Source: Simplicispira metamorpha
GTDB lineage: Bacteria; Pseudomonadota; Gammaproteobacteria; Burkholderiales; Burkholderiaceae_C
Assembly (NCBI RefSeq): GCF_004341365.1
Contig: NZ_SLXH01000001.1
Location: 124,001 to 188,000 of the forward strand
DNA length: 64,000 nucleotides
Reading direction: 5' to 3'
The notes below the pieces were generated by a model. That model made no database searches and was not told the origin of the DNA. It saw nothing but the letters and a program-made list of their open reading frames with translations. The position numbers and the translations under genes were made by a program. Each line of letters starts with the position of its first letter. The stretch's first letter is position 1. This document shows, piece after piece, positions 17,526 through 34,654 of this stretch.

Positions 17526-19796
17526 TCACGACGCCACTGCGTGCTCAGGGGCGAATGATAGCGACACTTGTGCGCCCCGCACTACGCCATCCTCAAGCCG
17601 GTTGGCCAACTCAATGCGGGCGCCATGCTCATCGGCAATTTTCTTGACCACCGCCAGCCCCAGGCCGGTGCCGCGCACCTTGGTGGTGACGTAGGGCTCA
17701 AAAGCACGTTGCAGGATGTGGGCAGGAAAGCCGCTGCCACTGTCACTCACACGCAGGCGTACGCGGCGGCTGGCCTCGCTCCAGTGGGTGCTGATGCACA
17801 CGGCGGGCAACGCGCCGTCGGCGTCTGCACCGGCCTGCTCAGTGGCGTCCTGGGCGTTTTGCAACAGGTTGTGCACCACCTGGCGCAGTTGCTGCGCATC
17901 GCCCGCAATGGCCGGGCAGCGCGGGTCAAGCTCGGCGCGCACCGCCACCCGGGCGCGGTCAGACTCGTACAGGTGCAGCACATCGTGGATGAGGGCGTTC
18001 AAGTCCAGCGGCTGCAACTCGGCAGCGGGCAGGCGGGCGTAGTCGCGGAACTCATTGACCAGGCGCTGCATGGCATCGACCTGCTGGACGATGGTTTTGA
18101 CCGATTTGGTCAACAGCGCCTGCTCGGTGGCGGGCAACTTGCCCGAGAGCTTCATCTCCAGCCGCTCCGCTGACAGCTGTATGGGCGTGAGGGGGTTTTT
18201 GATTTCGTGCGCCAGGCGGCGGGCCACTTCGCCCCAGGCCTGCACGCGCTGGGCCGAGACGATGTCGGAAATGTCGTCAAACACCAGCAGGTGCGTGGCG
18301 TCGGGCAGCTCGGCGCCCCGGGCCACCAGGCTGGTGGCATGGTGCGCCGCACCGCTGGGCGAGGCGTGCAACTCAAACGCATGCTCCCAATGGTCGGGGC
18401 CGTGCGAACCACGGTGCGCCAGAAAATCATCGAACTGGCGCTGCACCGCTGACGCAAACTGCTCCAGCCCCGGCACCTGTGCCAACGGACGGCCTACGCA
18501 CACGGCCAAGGGGGCGCGCAAGATGCGTGTGGCGCTGGGGTTGCACGAGCGGATCAGGCCCTGTGCATCGAGCACGATGACGCCTGCCGTCAGGTTGTCG
18601 AGGATGGTTTGCAGGCGGGCGCGCGCTTCATCCAGCGCGCCCATGCTGTCTTGTGCGGTTTCACGGGCATCGGCCAGTTGCTGGGTCATGAGGGCAAAAG
18701 AGCGAGTCAGTCCGTCCAGCTCATCCTTGCCCTCCAGTACGGCTTTGGGGCTCAAGTTGCCCTGCGCCACCTCGCGCACACCTTCGGCCAGCACCAGCAG
18801 GGGCCGTGCCAGCTGGTTGCCCAGCAAGATGGCCAACAGCACCGCCGCAATCACGGCCAGAAACAGGCTCAGCGTGAGCGTGCCGATGTACATGCGCCGC
18901 AGGCCATCACGGGCCAGGGCGCGCTCTTGGTATTCGCGGTTGGCCTCCTGCACGGCGATGGCGTTGGCCACCAGCACTGGCGGCAAGGGCACGGTGACTT
19001 GCAAAAAGCGCGGCTCTACCAGCAAGCCGACGCTGGTGCTGGACACCAAGGCAATGGCTTTGACGCGTGCATCCTGGGTAGCCGCTGGCCCGGGCAGATC
19101 GTCCAGCCCCTCCACCTGGGCCATGGCACGCTGCTCACGCACCAGACGCAATTGCTGTGCCGAGGGCCGCTCAGGGTGCAGCTGAAAGCTGGATGGCCCG
19201 GCGCTGGCCAGCAGCTGGCCCGAGGCGCTCCAGAGCACCACATCGGTAGCGCCCAGCTGATCGCGGATGCGTTCCAGGGCCAGCCCGGCGCCCGCAGCGG
19301 GCACCTGGGCCAGCTGGGCGCTGGCGCTGCGGGTGCGCGCCGCTGTCTCGCTCGCCTGGGTCTCCAGAGTGGCGCGGGCCAGGCTGACACCAGCCGTCAG
19401 GGCGCCTTCGACCTTGACGTCAAACCAGCTTTCAATGGAGCGGGACACAAACTGGTAGGACACCACGTAAATCAGCAGCCCCGGCGCCAGCCCTACCAGC
19501 GCAAAAATGGCCGCCAGCTTGACCAGCAGGCGACTGCCAAAGCGCCCGCGCCGCAGCCGCGCCACCAGGCGCACGGCCACCCACACCAAGAGCGCCAGCA
19601 GCAGCACCGCCACGACCACATTGGTACCAAACAGCCAGGCGTAATTGCGTTCGTAGAGGGCGCGGTTGTTGGTCGCCAGCGTCAGCAAAAACAGCAGCAC
19701 CAGCCCGATGGCTGCCATGACCGACACCCCCACGCCCAGCGCCCAGCGCACGGCACGTGATTTGCCCGCAACTTGGGAGGCCGGGCTGGCATTCAT
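17526..19796 (-). CDS. NtrY-like membrane sensor histidine kinase
   Basis: A 756-residue sensor kinase expected to phosphorylate the NtrX-like regulator. It has a membrane N-terminus with helices near 20-45, 55-75 and 90-115, a large extracytoplasmic region, another helix near 310-335, HAMP (LARPLLVLAEGVREVAQGNL), PAS (about 400-500), HisKA with His530 in RRLAHEIKNPLTPIQLSAERL, and HATPase with GTGLGLAVVKKIADEHGA. The ATG at 19796 overlaps the DUF4390 stop by 4 bases, which decides the start over an in-frame ATG 17 codons earlier. The signal sensed is unknown; in relatives NtrYX affects nitrogen or redox metabolism. Confidence 0.92.
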   Translation of the reverse strand: MNASPASQVAGKSRAVRWALGVGVSVMAAIGLVLLFLLTLATNNRALYERNYAWLFGTNVVVAVLLLALLVWVAVRLVARLRRGRFGSRLLVKLAAIFALVGLAPGLLIYVVSYQFVSRSIESWFDVKVEGALTAGVSLARATLETQASETAARTRSASAQLAQVPAAGAGLALERIRDQLGATDVVLWSASGQLLASAGPSSFQLHPERPSAQQLRLVREQRAMAQVEGLDDLPGPAATQDARVKAIALVSSTSVGLLVEPRFLQVTVPLPPVLVANAIAVQEANREYQERALARDGLRRMYIGTLTLSLFLAVIAAVLLAILLGNQLARPLLVLAEGVREVAQGNLSPKAVLEGKDELDGLTRSFALMTQQLADARETAQDSMGALDEARARLQTILDNLTAGVIVLDAQGLIRSCNPSATRILRAPLAVCVGRPLAQVPGLEQFASAVQRQFDDFLAHRGSHGPDHWEHAFELHASPSGAAHHATSLVARGAELPDATHLLVFDDISDIVSAQRVQAWGEVARRLAHEIKNPLTPIQLSAERLEMKLSGKLPATEQALLTKSVKTIVQQVDAMQRLVNEFRDYARLPAAELQPLDLNALIHDVLHLYESDRARVAVRAELDPRCPAIAGDAQQLRQVVHNLLQNAQDATEQAGADADGALPAVCISTHWSEASRRVRLRVSDSGSGFPAHILQRAFEPYVTTKVRGTGLGLAVVKKIADEHGARIELANRLEDGVVRGAQVSLSFAPEHAVAS

Positions 19797-20458
19797 TTGG
19801 CGCTCTCCATCGTCAGGCGCAGGCTGCGCGCCATGGAAATGTTCCACCCTGACCCCGAGCGGCCCAGGGCGCCAATCTGCAAGGGCCGGGGCAGTTGCGA
19901 AGTGTCGAGGCTGAACCGCAGGTGAACGCTGTAGCGCTCACCCGGTTCGATGGCGGGTGACTCGGCGATTTTCCATTGGGCAATGCGCTGCATGGCCAGC
20001 AGCGCTTCTTCCAGGCCGTCGTAGTTTTGCCCCAGCACCACGCCCAGGCCACTGCTGTCGATGGGGTTGGCAGACACGGCCAGGCGCCAGCGCCGCGTCA
20101 AAGGCTGGTAGCTCAGGCGCATGTAGCGCGCACTGCGGGCCACGCGCTGTGCCGACCAGTACCAGCGCTCGCGCAGCACCTCGGCTTCGGCCACGAAAAA
20201 CACCGGAATGCCTTGGTACAAGGCGTCCTCGACCAGCGCAGGCAGCTCCAGTTGCAGCGCTGCGCTCAGGAACAGACCCTCGTCGGTGCGCTCCACGCGC
20301 AACTCGGAGATGGCCGTAGCCGGCTGGGCATGTACCAGCGCAGGCAGCGCCATGGCACACCACAGCCACAGCACTGCCAGCAGCGCCACCCATCGGGGGG
20401 CGCTGCGGCTGGCGTCAGGCAGGTGCCTTTTGCAACAGGGCGTAAAAGAATCCGTCAT
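19793..20458 (-). CDS. DUF4390-domain protein
   Basis: A 221-residue protein with an N-terminal hydrophobic segment that looks like a signal peptide (about 20-46, ending ALVHAQ) and a DUF4390 domain, here recognised from ELRVERTDEGLFLSAALQLE, EDALYQGIPVFFVAEAEVLRERWYW and SYQPLTRRWRL. Function unknown; it is expected in the periplasm. It regularly sits between rsmB and ntrY in Burkholderiales. It starts inside the end of rsmB (44-base overlap) and its stop overlaps the ntrY ATG, so all three are probably co-translated. A later ATG (MALPALVHAQ) is the main alternative start. Confidence 0.85.
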   Translation of the reverse strand: MTDSFTPCCKRHLPDASRSAPRWVALLAVLWLWCAMALPALVHAQPATAISELRVERTDEGLFLSAALQLELPALVEDALYQGIPVFFVAEAEVLRERWYWSAQRVARSARYMRLSYQPLTRRWRLAVSANPIDSSGLGVVLGQNYDGLEEALLAMQRIAQWKIAESPAIEPGERYSVHLRFSLDTSQLPRPLQIGALGRSGSGWNISMARSLRLTMESAK

Positions 20459-21842
20459 GCTCACCGTGCAGATTGTCCGGGACGGGGCTGCCCTTGTCGC
20501 CCATGCCCGGCAATAAATGCCCGGGCGAAGGCAGCAAGCGTGCATTGCTGTGGTGCGCAAGAAACGCTTGCACCTGGCCATCGCCTTCGGCCCGGAATAC
20601 CGAGCAGGTGCAATACAGCAGGCGCCCACCGGGTTGCAGCAGGGGCCAGAGGGTTTCCAGCAGGCGCGCCTGTATGTGCGCCAGCTGGGCGATGTCGCTC
20701 TCGCGGCGCAGCCAGCGCACGTCGGGGTGGCGGCGCACGATCCCCGAGGCGGTGCAGGGCGCATCCAGCAAGATGGCGTCAAACAGCTGGCCACCGCAGT
20801 CTTGCTGCCACCAGTCTTGTGGGCGGCCCGCATCGGCGGCCAGCACCTGTGCGCGCAGACCCAGGCGCTGCAAGGTCTCATGGATGCGCTCGCAGCGGGC
20901 GGGGTCAATGTCCAGTGCTGTCACCTGTAGTGCCGCCGCCGGGCCCGCATATTCGAGCAGGTGCGCGGTTTTGCCGCCAGGGGCGGCGCAGGCGTCCAGC
21001 ACGCGCAGGGGCTGCGCCAAATCCAGTCCCGACAGCAGCAAGGGCGCGGCCATTTGCGCTGCCGCGTCCTGCACCGACACCCAGCCTTCCGCAAAACCAG
21101 GCAGCTGCTGCACCGGTACGGCGCGTTGCAATACCAACCCCACCGCACCCACCGGATTTGCTTTTATATTGATAGCTGCTAGCGCGCTCTGGTATTGGTC
21201 TAGCGTCGTTTTTTGTTGATTTATTCTGAGCACCATGGGTGCCTGCGCATTGTTGGCCCGCAGAATCTGTTGCCATTGCGTGGGGTGGTCTTTGCGCAGC
21301 CGTTCAACCCACCAGCGCGGGTGGTTCCACTGGGCTTGCGGATCTTGCTGCGTCGCTTGCAGCAAGGCATCGCGTTCGCGCAGGAAGCGGCGCAGGCAGG
21401 CGTTCAAAAAAGCGGCCTGGGCGCGGGTGGCGCTATCGGTCTTGGCCGCTTCTATGGCCTGGTTGACCAGGGTGAAGGGTTCGTAGGGCAAATCGTCGGC
21501 ATCGCCGCACAGCAAGGCCAGCGCCACGCACAACAGCGCATCGACGGCTGGCGGCGGCGTGCGCGGTGCCAGCTGGCGGCGCAGCGCCTCGGCACGGCCC
21601 AGCGTGCGCAGCACCTGGAACAGCAGCGCCTGCACGCCCGGGCGCAGCAGTGGCGGCACGGTCTCCAGCACCGCCGTGCCCGAGCGGCCCGCGCGAATGT
21701 CGTGCAAAGCCCGCGCCACGCTGTGCAACTGGCGCGACAAGGCAACGCTGTGGCTGCGCTGATCGCCAGGGGTTGAGGCCGGTGCAGCCGGTGCCGGTGA
21801 ACGGCGCTGCGGTGCAGGCCGGGAGATTTGGTTTTTTGTCAT
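20415..21842 (-). CDS. rsmB: 16S rRNA (cytosine-967-C5)-methyltransferase
   Basis: Methylates C967 of 16S rRNA. The 475-residue product has the NusB-like N-terminal domain (about 45-180) followed by the Fmu/Sun SAM fold: DACAAPGGKTAHLLE (motif I), LLDAPCTASGIVRRHPDVRW (motif IV) and the nucleophile motif YCTCSV with Cys413. The ATG at 21842 overlaps the upstream gene's stop (ATGA). Codons 209-229, between the RNA-binding and catalytic parts, coincide with a copy of the dispersed repeat. Alignment to the remembered E. coli RsmB suggests similar length there, so the repeat replaces rather than lengthens the segment. Confidence 0.95.
   Translation of the reverse strand: MTKNQISRPAPQRRSPAPAAPASTPGDQRSHSVALSRQLHSVARALHDIRAGRSGTAVLETVPPLLRPGVQALLFQVLRTLGRAEALRRQLAPRTPPPAVDALLCVALALLCGDADDLPYEPFTLVNQAIEAAKTDSATRAQAAFLNACLRRFLRERDALLQATQQDPQAQWNHPRWWVERLRKDHPTQWQQILRANNAQAPMVLRINQQKTTLDQYQSALAAINIKANPVGAVGLVLQRAVPVQQLPGFAEGWVSVQDAAAQMAAPLLLSGLDLAQPLRVLDACAAPGGKTAHLLEYAGPAAALQVTALDIDPARCERIHETLQRLGLRAQVLAADAGRPQDWWQQDCGGQLFDAILLDAPCTASGIVRRHPDVRWLRRESDIAQLAHIQARLLETLWPLLQPGGRLLYCTCSVFRAEGDGQVQAFLAHHSNARLLPSPGHLLPGMGDKGSPVPDNLHGEHDGFFYALLQKAPA
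21156..21218 (-). repeat. Dispersed AGCAGCTAT-family repeat, copy inside rsmB
   Basis: In the rsmB sense strand the right half reads GAGCGCGCTAGCAGCTATCA followed by ATATAAAAGCAAA, close to the family consensus. The left half has diverged. It encodes residues about 209-229, including QSALAAINIKAN. Confidence 0.6.
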
Positions 21843-22363
21843 AGTGCTTTCGCTGGCTGGAAGCCAAACAGCCACGCCAGTACCTGTGCCGGAAACTGCG
21901 CAATCGCGGCGTTGTAATTCGCCACGGCATCATTGAATTGCTGCCGTGCCAGGGCATTTTGCTGCCCGTGCTGTGCCCAGCGGGCCTCCCAGGGAGATCG
22001 CTCCTGCGTACCCTGGGCCTGCGCCACCCAACCTTGCCAGGCCAGCTCCAATGCTTCGTGGGCACTGACCAAGGCTGCCGCCGCATCGGCCTGCAAGGGC
22101 CGGGCACGGGCCACGGCCAAGGTGGCACCAAACCCGGTGGTGGCCGCCTGCAATGCCTGGTGCGCTGGTGTCACCGCCAGGCCCGCACTGGCTTGGGCCA
22201 CATCGCACTCGCCCAGCAACGCCAGCATGCGCACCCAGTGCGCGTCCAGCGCCCCAAAAGCCTGCAAGGCCGCAGAACGCAGCCGCACCACGCGGTTGTA
22301 GGCCCCTACGGACCAAAACAGCAGGATCGCCAGAACAGTCCAGAAAATGGAGGAAGACAACAT
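21839..22363 (-). CDS. LemA-like membrane protein
   Basis: A 174-residue protein with one N-terminal transmembrane helix (about 2-20, MLSSSIFWTVLAILLFWSVG) and a helical body. LemA features are the early YNRVVRLRSAALQAFGALDA and the end segment VANYNAAIAQFPAQVLAWLF followed by GFQPAK, which parallels the LemA ending 'YN..I..FP....A..FGF.P'. The middle is more divergent than in typical LemA. Its role is unknown. It heads the rsmB-DUF4390-ntrYX row, and its stop overlaps the rsmB start by 4 bases. The start at 22363 begins the membrane helix. Confidence 0.72.
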   Translation of the reverse strand: MLSSSIFWTVLAILLFWSVGAYNRVVRLRSAALQAFGALDAHWVRMLALLGECDVAQASAGLAVTPAHQALQAATTGFGATLAVARARPLQADAAAALVSAHEALELAWQGWVAQAQGTQERSPWEARWAQHGQQNALARQQFNDAVANYNAAIAQFPAQVLAWLFGFQPAKAL

Positions 22364-22421
22364 GCACAACTTCCAGCGCCACCACCTGGTGGCATGGCAG
22401 GGTTCAGAGGGACTGGCCCAC

Positions 22422-22459
22422 AAAAAAGCTCCCGGCCCGCCCAAAGACAGACCGGGAGC
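22422..22459 (-). terminator. Rho-independent terminator of the rpoBC transcript
   Basis: On the minus strand, a GCTCCCGG/CCGGGAGC stem with a G/C-rich loop is followed by TTTTTT. It lies 22 bp past the rpoC stop and 58 bp before the LemA-like gene. Confidence 0.88.
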
Positions 22460-22480
22460 GCACGGCAAAAGCCCGGGGGC

Positions 22481-26707
<4,227 letters not shown>

Positions 26708-26727
26708 AGGACTCTTTCCTTTTCGTC

Positions 26728-26776
26728 AAAAATCATAGCTGCTTGCGCCCGTCTCCAGGCGCTTTGCGGCAAAAAA
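26728..26776 (-). repeat. Dispersed AGCAGCTAT-family repeat, first of an inverted pair (rpoB/rpoC gap)
   Basis: On the minus strand it reads TTTTTTGCCGCAAAGCGCCT to CGGGCGCAAGCAGCTATGAT. It faces the copy at 26780-26826. Confidence 0.7.
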
Positions 26777-26812
26777 CACGCGCAAAGCCTTTACTGGCGG
26801 GCGCGAGCAGCT
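26737..26812 (-). promoter_or_regulatory. Long hairpin in the rpoB-rpoC intercistronic gap
   Basis: The two inverted repeat copies can pair: AGCTGCTCGCGCCCG with CGGGCGCAAGCAGCT (15 positions, one mismatch on the transcribed strand), plus an inner GCTTTGCG/CGCAAAGC stem. The strand then continues ATGATTTTTG towards rpoC. It could slow polymerase, be an RNase III site, or partly terminate. Effect is inferred only. Confidence 0.5.
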
Positions 26813-26826
26813 CACTTTTTTAATAG
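26780..26826 (+). repeat. Dispersed AGCAGCTAT-family repeat, second of an inverted pair
   Basis: Reads CGCGCAAAGCCTTTACTGGC to GGGCGCGAGCAGCTCACTTT then TTTAATAG on the plus strand, in the opposite direction to the neighbouring copy. Confidence 0.7.
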
Positions 26827-26838
26827 TCGCTATCCTGT

Positions 26839-30951
<4,113 letters not shown>

Positions 30952-31181
30952 GAGATCTCCGGGCAAAGACTTGAGTCCTGGGTCTGCGACGACTGACCCG
31001 CGGGCGGCACACCCTGCGGGCTTGGCGGTTGGCCACTACCAACCATGGCGGACGGCGATGCATTGCACATCGCCCGAACCAAGGCGTCTTCTGCTGTCGG
31101 GTTGGTCAGAAGACACTAGAAAAGGGCGATTGGACGGCCATTTTCTGGTGTTCTCTGGAATAGAGTGCCATAAGCACCAAA

Positions 31182-31212
31182 GGCTGGGGCCCCTTGAAAG
31201 AGTGCCCCAGCC
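31182..31212 (-). promoter_or_regulatory. Hairpin in the rplL-rpoB gap (possible attenuator)
   Basis: A perfect nine-pair stem GGCTGGGGC/GCCCCAGCC with a 13-base loop lies 16 bp past the rplL stop. Only TTT follows on the minus strand, so termination would be partial. In E. coli a partial attenuator and RNase III site occupy the same rplL-rpoB gap; the similarity of position is the basis for the call. Confidence 0.55.
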
Positions 31213-31228
31213 CAAGAAGAAACGCTGA

Positions 31229-31603
31229 TTACTTCAGCTCAGCCTTGGCGCCAGCTTCTTCCAGCTTCTTCTTAGCGGCTTCAGCGTCAGCCTTGGACAG
31301 GCCTTCCTTGACAGCCTTGGGCGCGCCATCAACCACGTCCTTGGCTTCTTTCAGGCCGAGACCGGTGATTTCACGCACAGCCTTGATCACGGACACCTTG
31401 TTGGCGCCAGCTTCGAGCAGCATCACGTTGAATTCGGTTTGCTCTTCAGCAGCAGCAGCAGCACCGCCACCAGCAGCAGCAGGAGCGGCCATAGCGGCAG
31501 CGCTCACGCCAAACTTCTCTTCAATGGCCTTCACCAGGTCATTGAGTTCCAGAACCGTCATGCTGTCCAGCGCGGTCAAAAATGCGTCTTTATCGAATGC
31601 CAT
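31229..31603 (-). CDS. rplL: 50S ribosomal protein L7/L12
   Basis: Stalk protein that binds elongation factors; present as dimers on L10. The 124-residue acidic product has the N-terminal dimer domain ([20 protein letters not shown]), an Ala-rich hinge (about 36-53) and the C-terminal factor-binding domain with [20 protein letters not shown]. Sequence and length are canonical. It follows rplJ by 45 bp in the rplKAJL-rpoBC cluster. Confidence 0.99.
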   Translation of the reverse strand: MAFDKDAFLTALDSMTVLELNDLVKAIEEKFGVSAAAMAAPAAAGGGAAAAAEEQTEFNVMLLEAGANKVSVIKAVREITGLGLKEAKDVVDGAPKAVKEGLSKADAEAAKKKLEEAGAKAELK

Positions 31604-31648
31604 TTTGATTTCCTAACAATTAGTTAACAGGGTTGGTCAGCCAGTTGC

Positions 31649-32155
31649 TTACGCAGCAACGGCTTCGCCTTCGCCTTTTTTGGCCGCCAAAGCACCCAAC
31701 ACCACTGCGGTGCGGGACACAGGCGACATCAACAAGCCACACAACTGGGCCAGCAACACTTCCTTGGAAGGAATGTTGGCCAATTGCTTCACACCGTTGA
31801 CGTCCAGGGCCTTGCCTGCAAACGCACCACCGCGAATCACCAGCTTGTCGTTGGTTTTCGCGAAGTCGGCCACCACCTTGGCGGCGGCCACTGCGTCTTC
31901 AGAGAAGCCATAGATCAGCGGACCGGTCATCTGGTCAGCCAACACGTCAAAACCGCTGCCAGCCACAGCACGGCGTGCCAGAGTGTTCTTCAGAACATTC
32001 AGGGTCACACCTTTGCTGCGGGCATCGACGCGCAGTTTGGTCATGTCAGCCACCGTGATGCCACGGTATTCCGCAATCACCAGCGTTTGAGCTTTAGCGG
32101 CGAGGCTGGTCACTTCACTGATGACCGCTTCTTTCTCACTGCGATTAAGACTCAA
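31649..32155 (-). CDS. rplJ: 50S ribosomal protein L10
   Basis: Base of the ribosomal stalk; binds 23S rRNA and L7/L12 dimers and, with L12, represses its own mRNA. The 168-residue product shows [37 protein letters not shown] and an Ala-rich C-terminal helix that carries L12. AAGGAGT precedes the start. The 237 bp gap upstream fits an L10 leader. Confidence 0.98.
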   Translation of the reverse strand: MSLNRSEKEAVISEVTSLAAKAQTLVIAEYRGITVADMTKLRVDARSKGVTLNVLKNTLARRAVAGSGFDVLADQMTGPLIYGFSEDAVAAAKVVADFAKTNDKLVIRGGAFAGKALDVNGVKQLANIPSKEVLLAQLCGLLMSPVSRTAVVLGALAAKKGEGEAVAA

Positions 32156-32392
32156 GGTCTACTCCTTAAATTGTGGGGTTCGGGCGCAATGCCTTCGCCC
32201 ACGCTCTTGTTGCAGCGACCAACTGTTTTGGAAAATTTCCATCTGCAGCGGGATCGCCATCTGCGTTGGCTCAAGGATTTAAGTGTTTTTTGACAAACAC
32301 ACCAACGGTCTTGGATAGCCTGCAGCTTTTTGACAAAGCCACAGCCCACCACATCGGGCCACCTAGTCAGATAGCCCAAAGATTTCTCGCAA
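32156..32392 (-). promoter_or_regulatory. Probable L10 leader (rplJ mRNA autoregulatory region)
   Basis: The 237 bp rplA-rplJ gap has no gene. Its transcript includes GCTATCCAAGACCGTTGGTG, which resembles the L10-binding part of known rplJ leaders, and ends with AAGGAG before rplJ. L10(L12)4 binding to such leaders represses rplJL translation in many bacteria. The assignment rests on position and this short motif; a covariance-model match was not run. Confidence 0.55.
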
Positions 32393-33088
32393 TTACGCTG
32401 CGATGGATTGGGTATCCACGCGGACACCCAGGCCCATAGTGGAAGAGACAGCCACCTTGCGCAGGTACAAACCCTTGCTGGAAGCAGGCTTAGCCTTGTT
32501 AAGCGCATCAATCAGTGCGGCCAAGTTGCCTTGCAACTTGTCGTCGCTGAACGAACGACGGCCAATGGTGCCATGCACAATACCAGCCTTGTCAACGCGG
32601 AATTGCACTTGACCGGCCTTGGCGTTCTTCACAGCGGTGGCGACATCAGGCGTCACGGTACCAACCTTAGGGTTAGGCATCAGGCCACGTGGACCCAGAA
32701 TCTGACCCAGGGTACCGACCACACGCATAGCGTCGGGTGCAGCAATCACCACGTCGAAAGGCATATCGCCGGCCTTGACCATGGCGGCCAGATCATCCAT
32801 ACCGACGATGTCAGCACCAGCAGCCTTGGCTTCTTCTGCCTTGGCACCTTGGGCAAACACGGCAACACGGGTTGTCTTGCCAGTACCATTGGGCAGCACC
32901 ACGGCACCGCGCACCACTTGGTCCGATTTTTTAGCATCTACGCCCAGTTGCACGGCAACGTCGATGGATTCGTCAAACTTGGCTGTAGCGGCCTCTTTGA
33001 CGATCACCAGAGCTTCAGCGATGGGATACAGCTTGGTGCTGTCAGCCTTACCTTGCAAGGCTTTTTGTTTTTTGGTCAGCTTGGCCAT
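32393..33088 (-). CDS. rplA: 50S ribosomal protein L1
   Basis: L1 stalk protein that helps release deacylated tRNA and can repress the L11-L1 mRNA. The 231-residue product is canonical ([39 protein letters not shown]). It abuts rplK with no gap (rplK stop at 33089), so the two are translationally coupled. Confidence 0.99.
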   Translation of the reverse strand: MAKLTKKQKALQGKADSTKLYPIAEALVIVKEAATAKFDESIDVAVQLGVDAKKSDQVVRGAVVLPNGTGKTTRVAVFAQGAKAEEAKAAGADIVGMDDLAAMVKAGDMPFDVVIAAPDAMRVVGTLGQILGPRGLMPNPKVGTVTPDVATAVKNAKAGQVQFRVDKAGIVHGTIGRRSFSDDKLQGNLAALIDALNKAKPASSKGLYLRKVAVSSTMGLGVRVDTQSIAA

Positions 33089-33520
33089 TTACACGCCCTC
33101 CACAGCCACGCCCATGGAGCGGGCAGAACCAGCAATCGTACGCACGGCAGCGTCAAGGCTGGCGGCATTCATGTCTTTCATCTTGGTCTTGGCGATTTCT
33201 TCCAGCTGTTCGCGGGTAATCTTGCCGACCTTGATCTTCAACGGATTAGCCGATCCCTTGTCCAGCTTGATGGCTTTTTTGATCAAAACTGTGGCTGGGG
33301 GCGTCTTGATGACAAAAGTGAAGCTCTTGTCAGCAAATGCGGTAATCACCACGGGCAGTGGCAGACCGGGCTCTACACCTTGGGTCTGGGCGTTGAACGC
33401 CTTGCAGAACTCCATGATGTTGAGGCCACGTTGACCCAGCGCGGGGCCAATTGGTGGTGAGGGATTGGCCTTACCAGCTGGCACTTGCAGCTTGATGAAG
33501 CCGACGATTTTTTTCGCCAT
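33089..33520 (-). CDS. rplK: 50S ribosomal protein L11
   Basis: Binds the GTPase-associated centre of 23S rRNA; target of L11 methylation and thiostrepton. The 143-residue product has the typical start [20 protein letters not shown], the proline-rich [20 protein letters not shown], and the C-terminal RNA-binding domain. AAGGAG precedes the ATG. It follows nusG after 111 bp, where a separate promoter may lie, although I could not identify one. Confidence 0.99.
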   Translation of the reverse strand: MAKKIVGFIKLQVPAGKANPSPPIGPALGQRGLNIMEFCKAFNAQTQGVEPGLPLPVVITAFADKSFTFVIKTPPATVLIKKAIKLDKGSANPLKIKVGKITREQLEEIAKTKMKDMNAASLDAAVRTIAGSARSMGVAVEGV

Positions 33521-33631
33521 AATTTACTCCTTACGGGTGAAAGCGCTTAACTGCTAGAAAGCCAAGCTCCCCGATATTGACGACTCATTTCTCACATTCG
33601 CACCGAGTCGAAAAGCACGAAATACAACACG

Positions 33632-34225
33632 TTAAGTTTTCTCGACTTGACCAAACTCAAGCTCGACAGGCGTAGAGCGCCCAAAGATCATGACGGAAAC
33701 ACGCACACGATTTTTCTCATAGTTCACATCTTCGACAGAACCATTGAAATCGGTGAACGGACCTTCTTTGACACGAACCAACTCGCCCACCATAAACTCA
33801 ATTTTGTGCCTTGGCTTGTCAGTTCCTTCTTGCATTTGACTGACAATTTTCTGGACTTCATCTTCAGAAATTGGAGCAGGCTTGTTCTTGGCGCCACCAA
33901 CAAAACCGGTCACCTTGCTAGTGTGCTTGACGAGATGCCAAGTCTCATCGTCCATCACCATTTCCACAAAAACATATCCAGGGAAAAGACGACGCTCAGT
34001 CGTCTTACGCTGGCCGTTTTTCATCTCAACAACTTCCTCGGTGGGAACAAGGACGCGACCAAACTTCTGCTGCATACCCGCACGAGCAACACGCTCAGCG
34101 ATGTTCCGTTCAACGGCTTTCTCCATACCAGAGTAAGCATGCACTATGTACCAACGCAGATCCATGTTTTCTTGTGTTGCAGTACCAAGAAAGCTGATTC
34201 CACCAACCTCAACAGCATCGGTCAT
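33632..34225 (-). CDS. nusG: Transcription termination/antitermination factor NusG
   Basis: Binds RNA polymerase, increases processivity, and links it to Rho or to ribosomal S10. The 197-residue product has the NGN domain (DLRWYIVHAYSGMEKAVERN, RRLFPGYVFVEM) and a C-terminal KOW motif (VRVKEGPFTDFNGSVEDVN). The ATG at 34225 follows the secE stop directly and has GGAG upstream within secE; it adds about 20 residues before the core compared with E. coli. A second ATG (MDLRWY, 34165) is the alternative start. Confidence 0.97.
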   Translation of the reverse strand: MTDAVEVGGISFLGTATQENMDLRWYIVHAYSGMEKAVERNIAERVARAGMQQKFGRVLVPTEEVVEMKNGQRKTTERRLFPGYVFVEMVMDDETWHLVKHTSKVTGFVGGAKNKPAPISEDEVQKIVSQMQEGTDKPRHKIEFMVGELVRVKEGPFTDFNGSVEDVNYEKNRVRVSVMIFGRSTPVELEFGQVEKT

Positions 34226-34609
34226 TTATTTTCTCCAACCCAAAATGAGGTCGTAAAACACCCATTCCAAGGTTTTATCTGTGAACCAGAGGAACAACGC
34301 CATGACAACCACAAAGGCAAAGACGTAAGCTGTCATTTGCAGCGATTCTTTGCGCGTGGGCCAAACTACTTTTTTAACCTCGCGCCACGCATCTCGCGCA
34401 AATGCCAAAAATTGACGCCCAGGCTCAGAGATCAAAAATACAACAACGGCTACGGCCAATCCAACCAACAAGGCCCCCCACTGAACTACAGAGCCTTGCT
34501 TAGCCAAAAGATAAAAAGCAGCCACTGACATAACAACCAGTGCAACTACTGCGAAAAGCTTGGCCTTATCTGCACCCGTACTGACTGTTTCAACCTGTGA
34601 AGTGGCCAT
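34226..34609 (-). CDS. secE: Preprotein translocase subunit SecE
   Basis: Essential inner-membrane subunit that clamps the SecY channel. The 127-residue product has three transmembrane helices (about 17-35, 42-60, 92-115), as in the E. coli long form, and the conserved cytoplasmic amphipathic segment ARDAWREVKKVVWPTRKESL. The start MATSQVETVSTGADKAKLFA at 34609 begins a short polar lead; ten extra upstream codons were left out. It is immediately followed by nusG. Confidence 0.97.
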   Translation of the reverse strand: MATSQVETVSTGADKAKLFAVVALVVMSVAAFYLLAKQGSVVQWGALLVGLAVAVVVFLISEPGRQFLAFARDAWREVKKVVWPTRKESLQMTAYVFAFVVVMALFLWFTDKTLEWVFYDLILGWRK

Positions 34610-34654
34610 TTTGGCTTCCCTGCAATAACTATCCCACACACCGCCAATACGCCG

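Noticed and set aside
20458-20908. A longer DUF4390 protein starting inside rsmB at 20908
   Set aside because: The added 150 codons are the rsmB sequence read in the wrong frame; the signal peptide fits a start at 20458.
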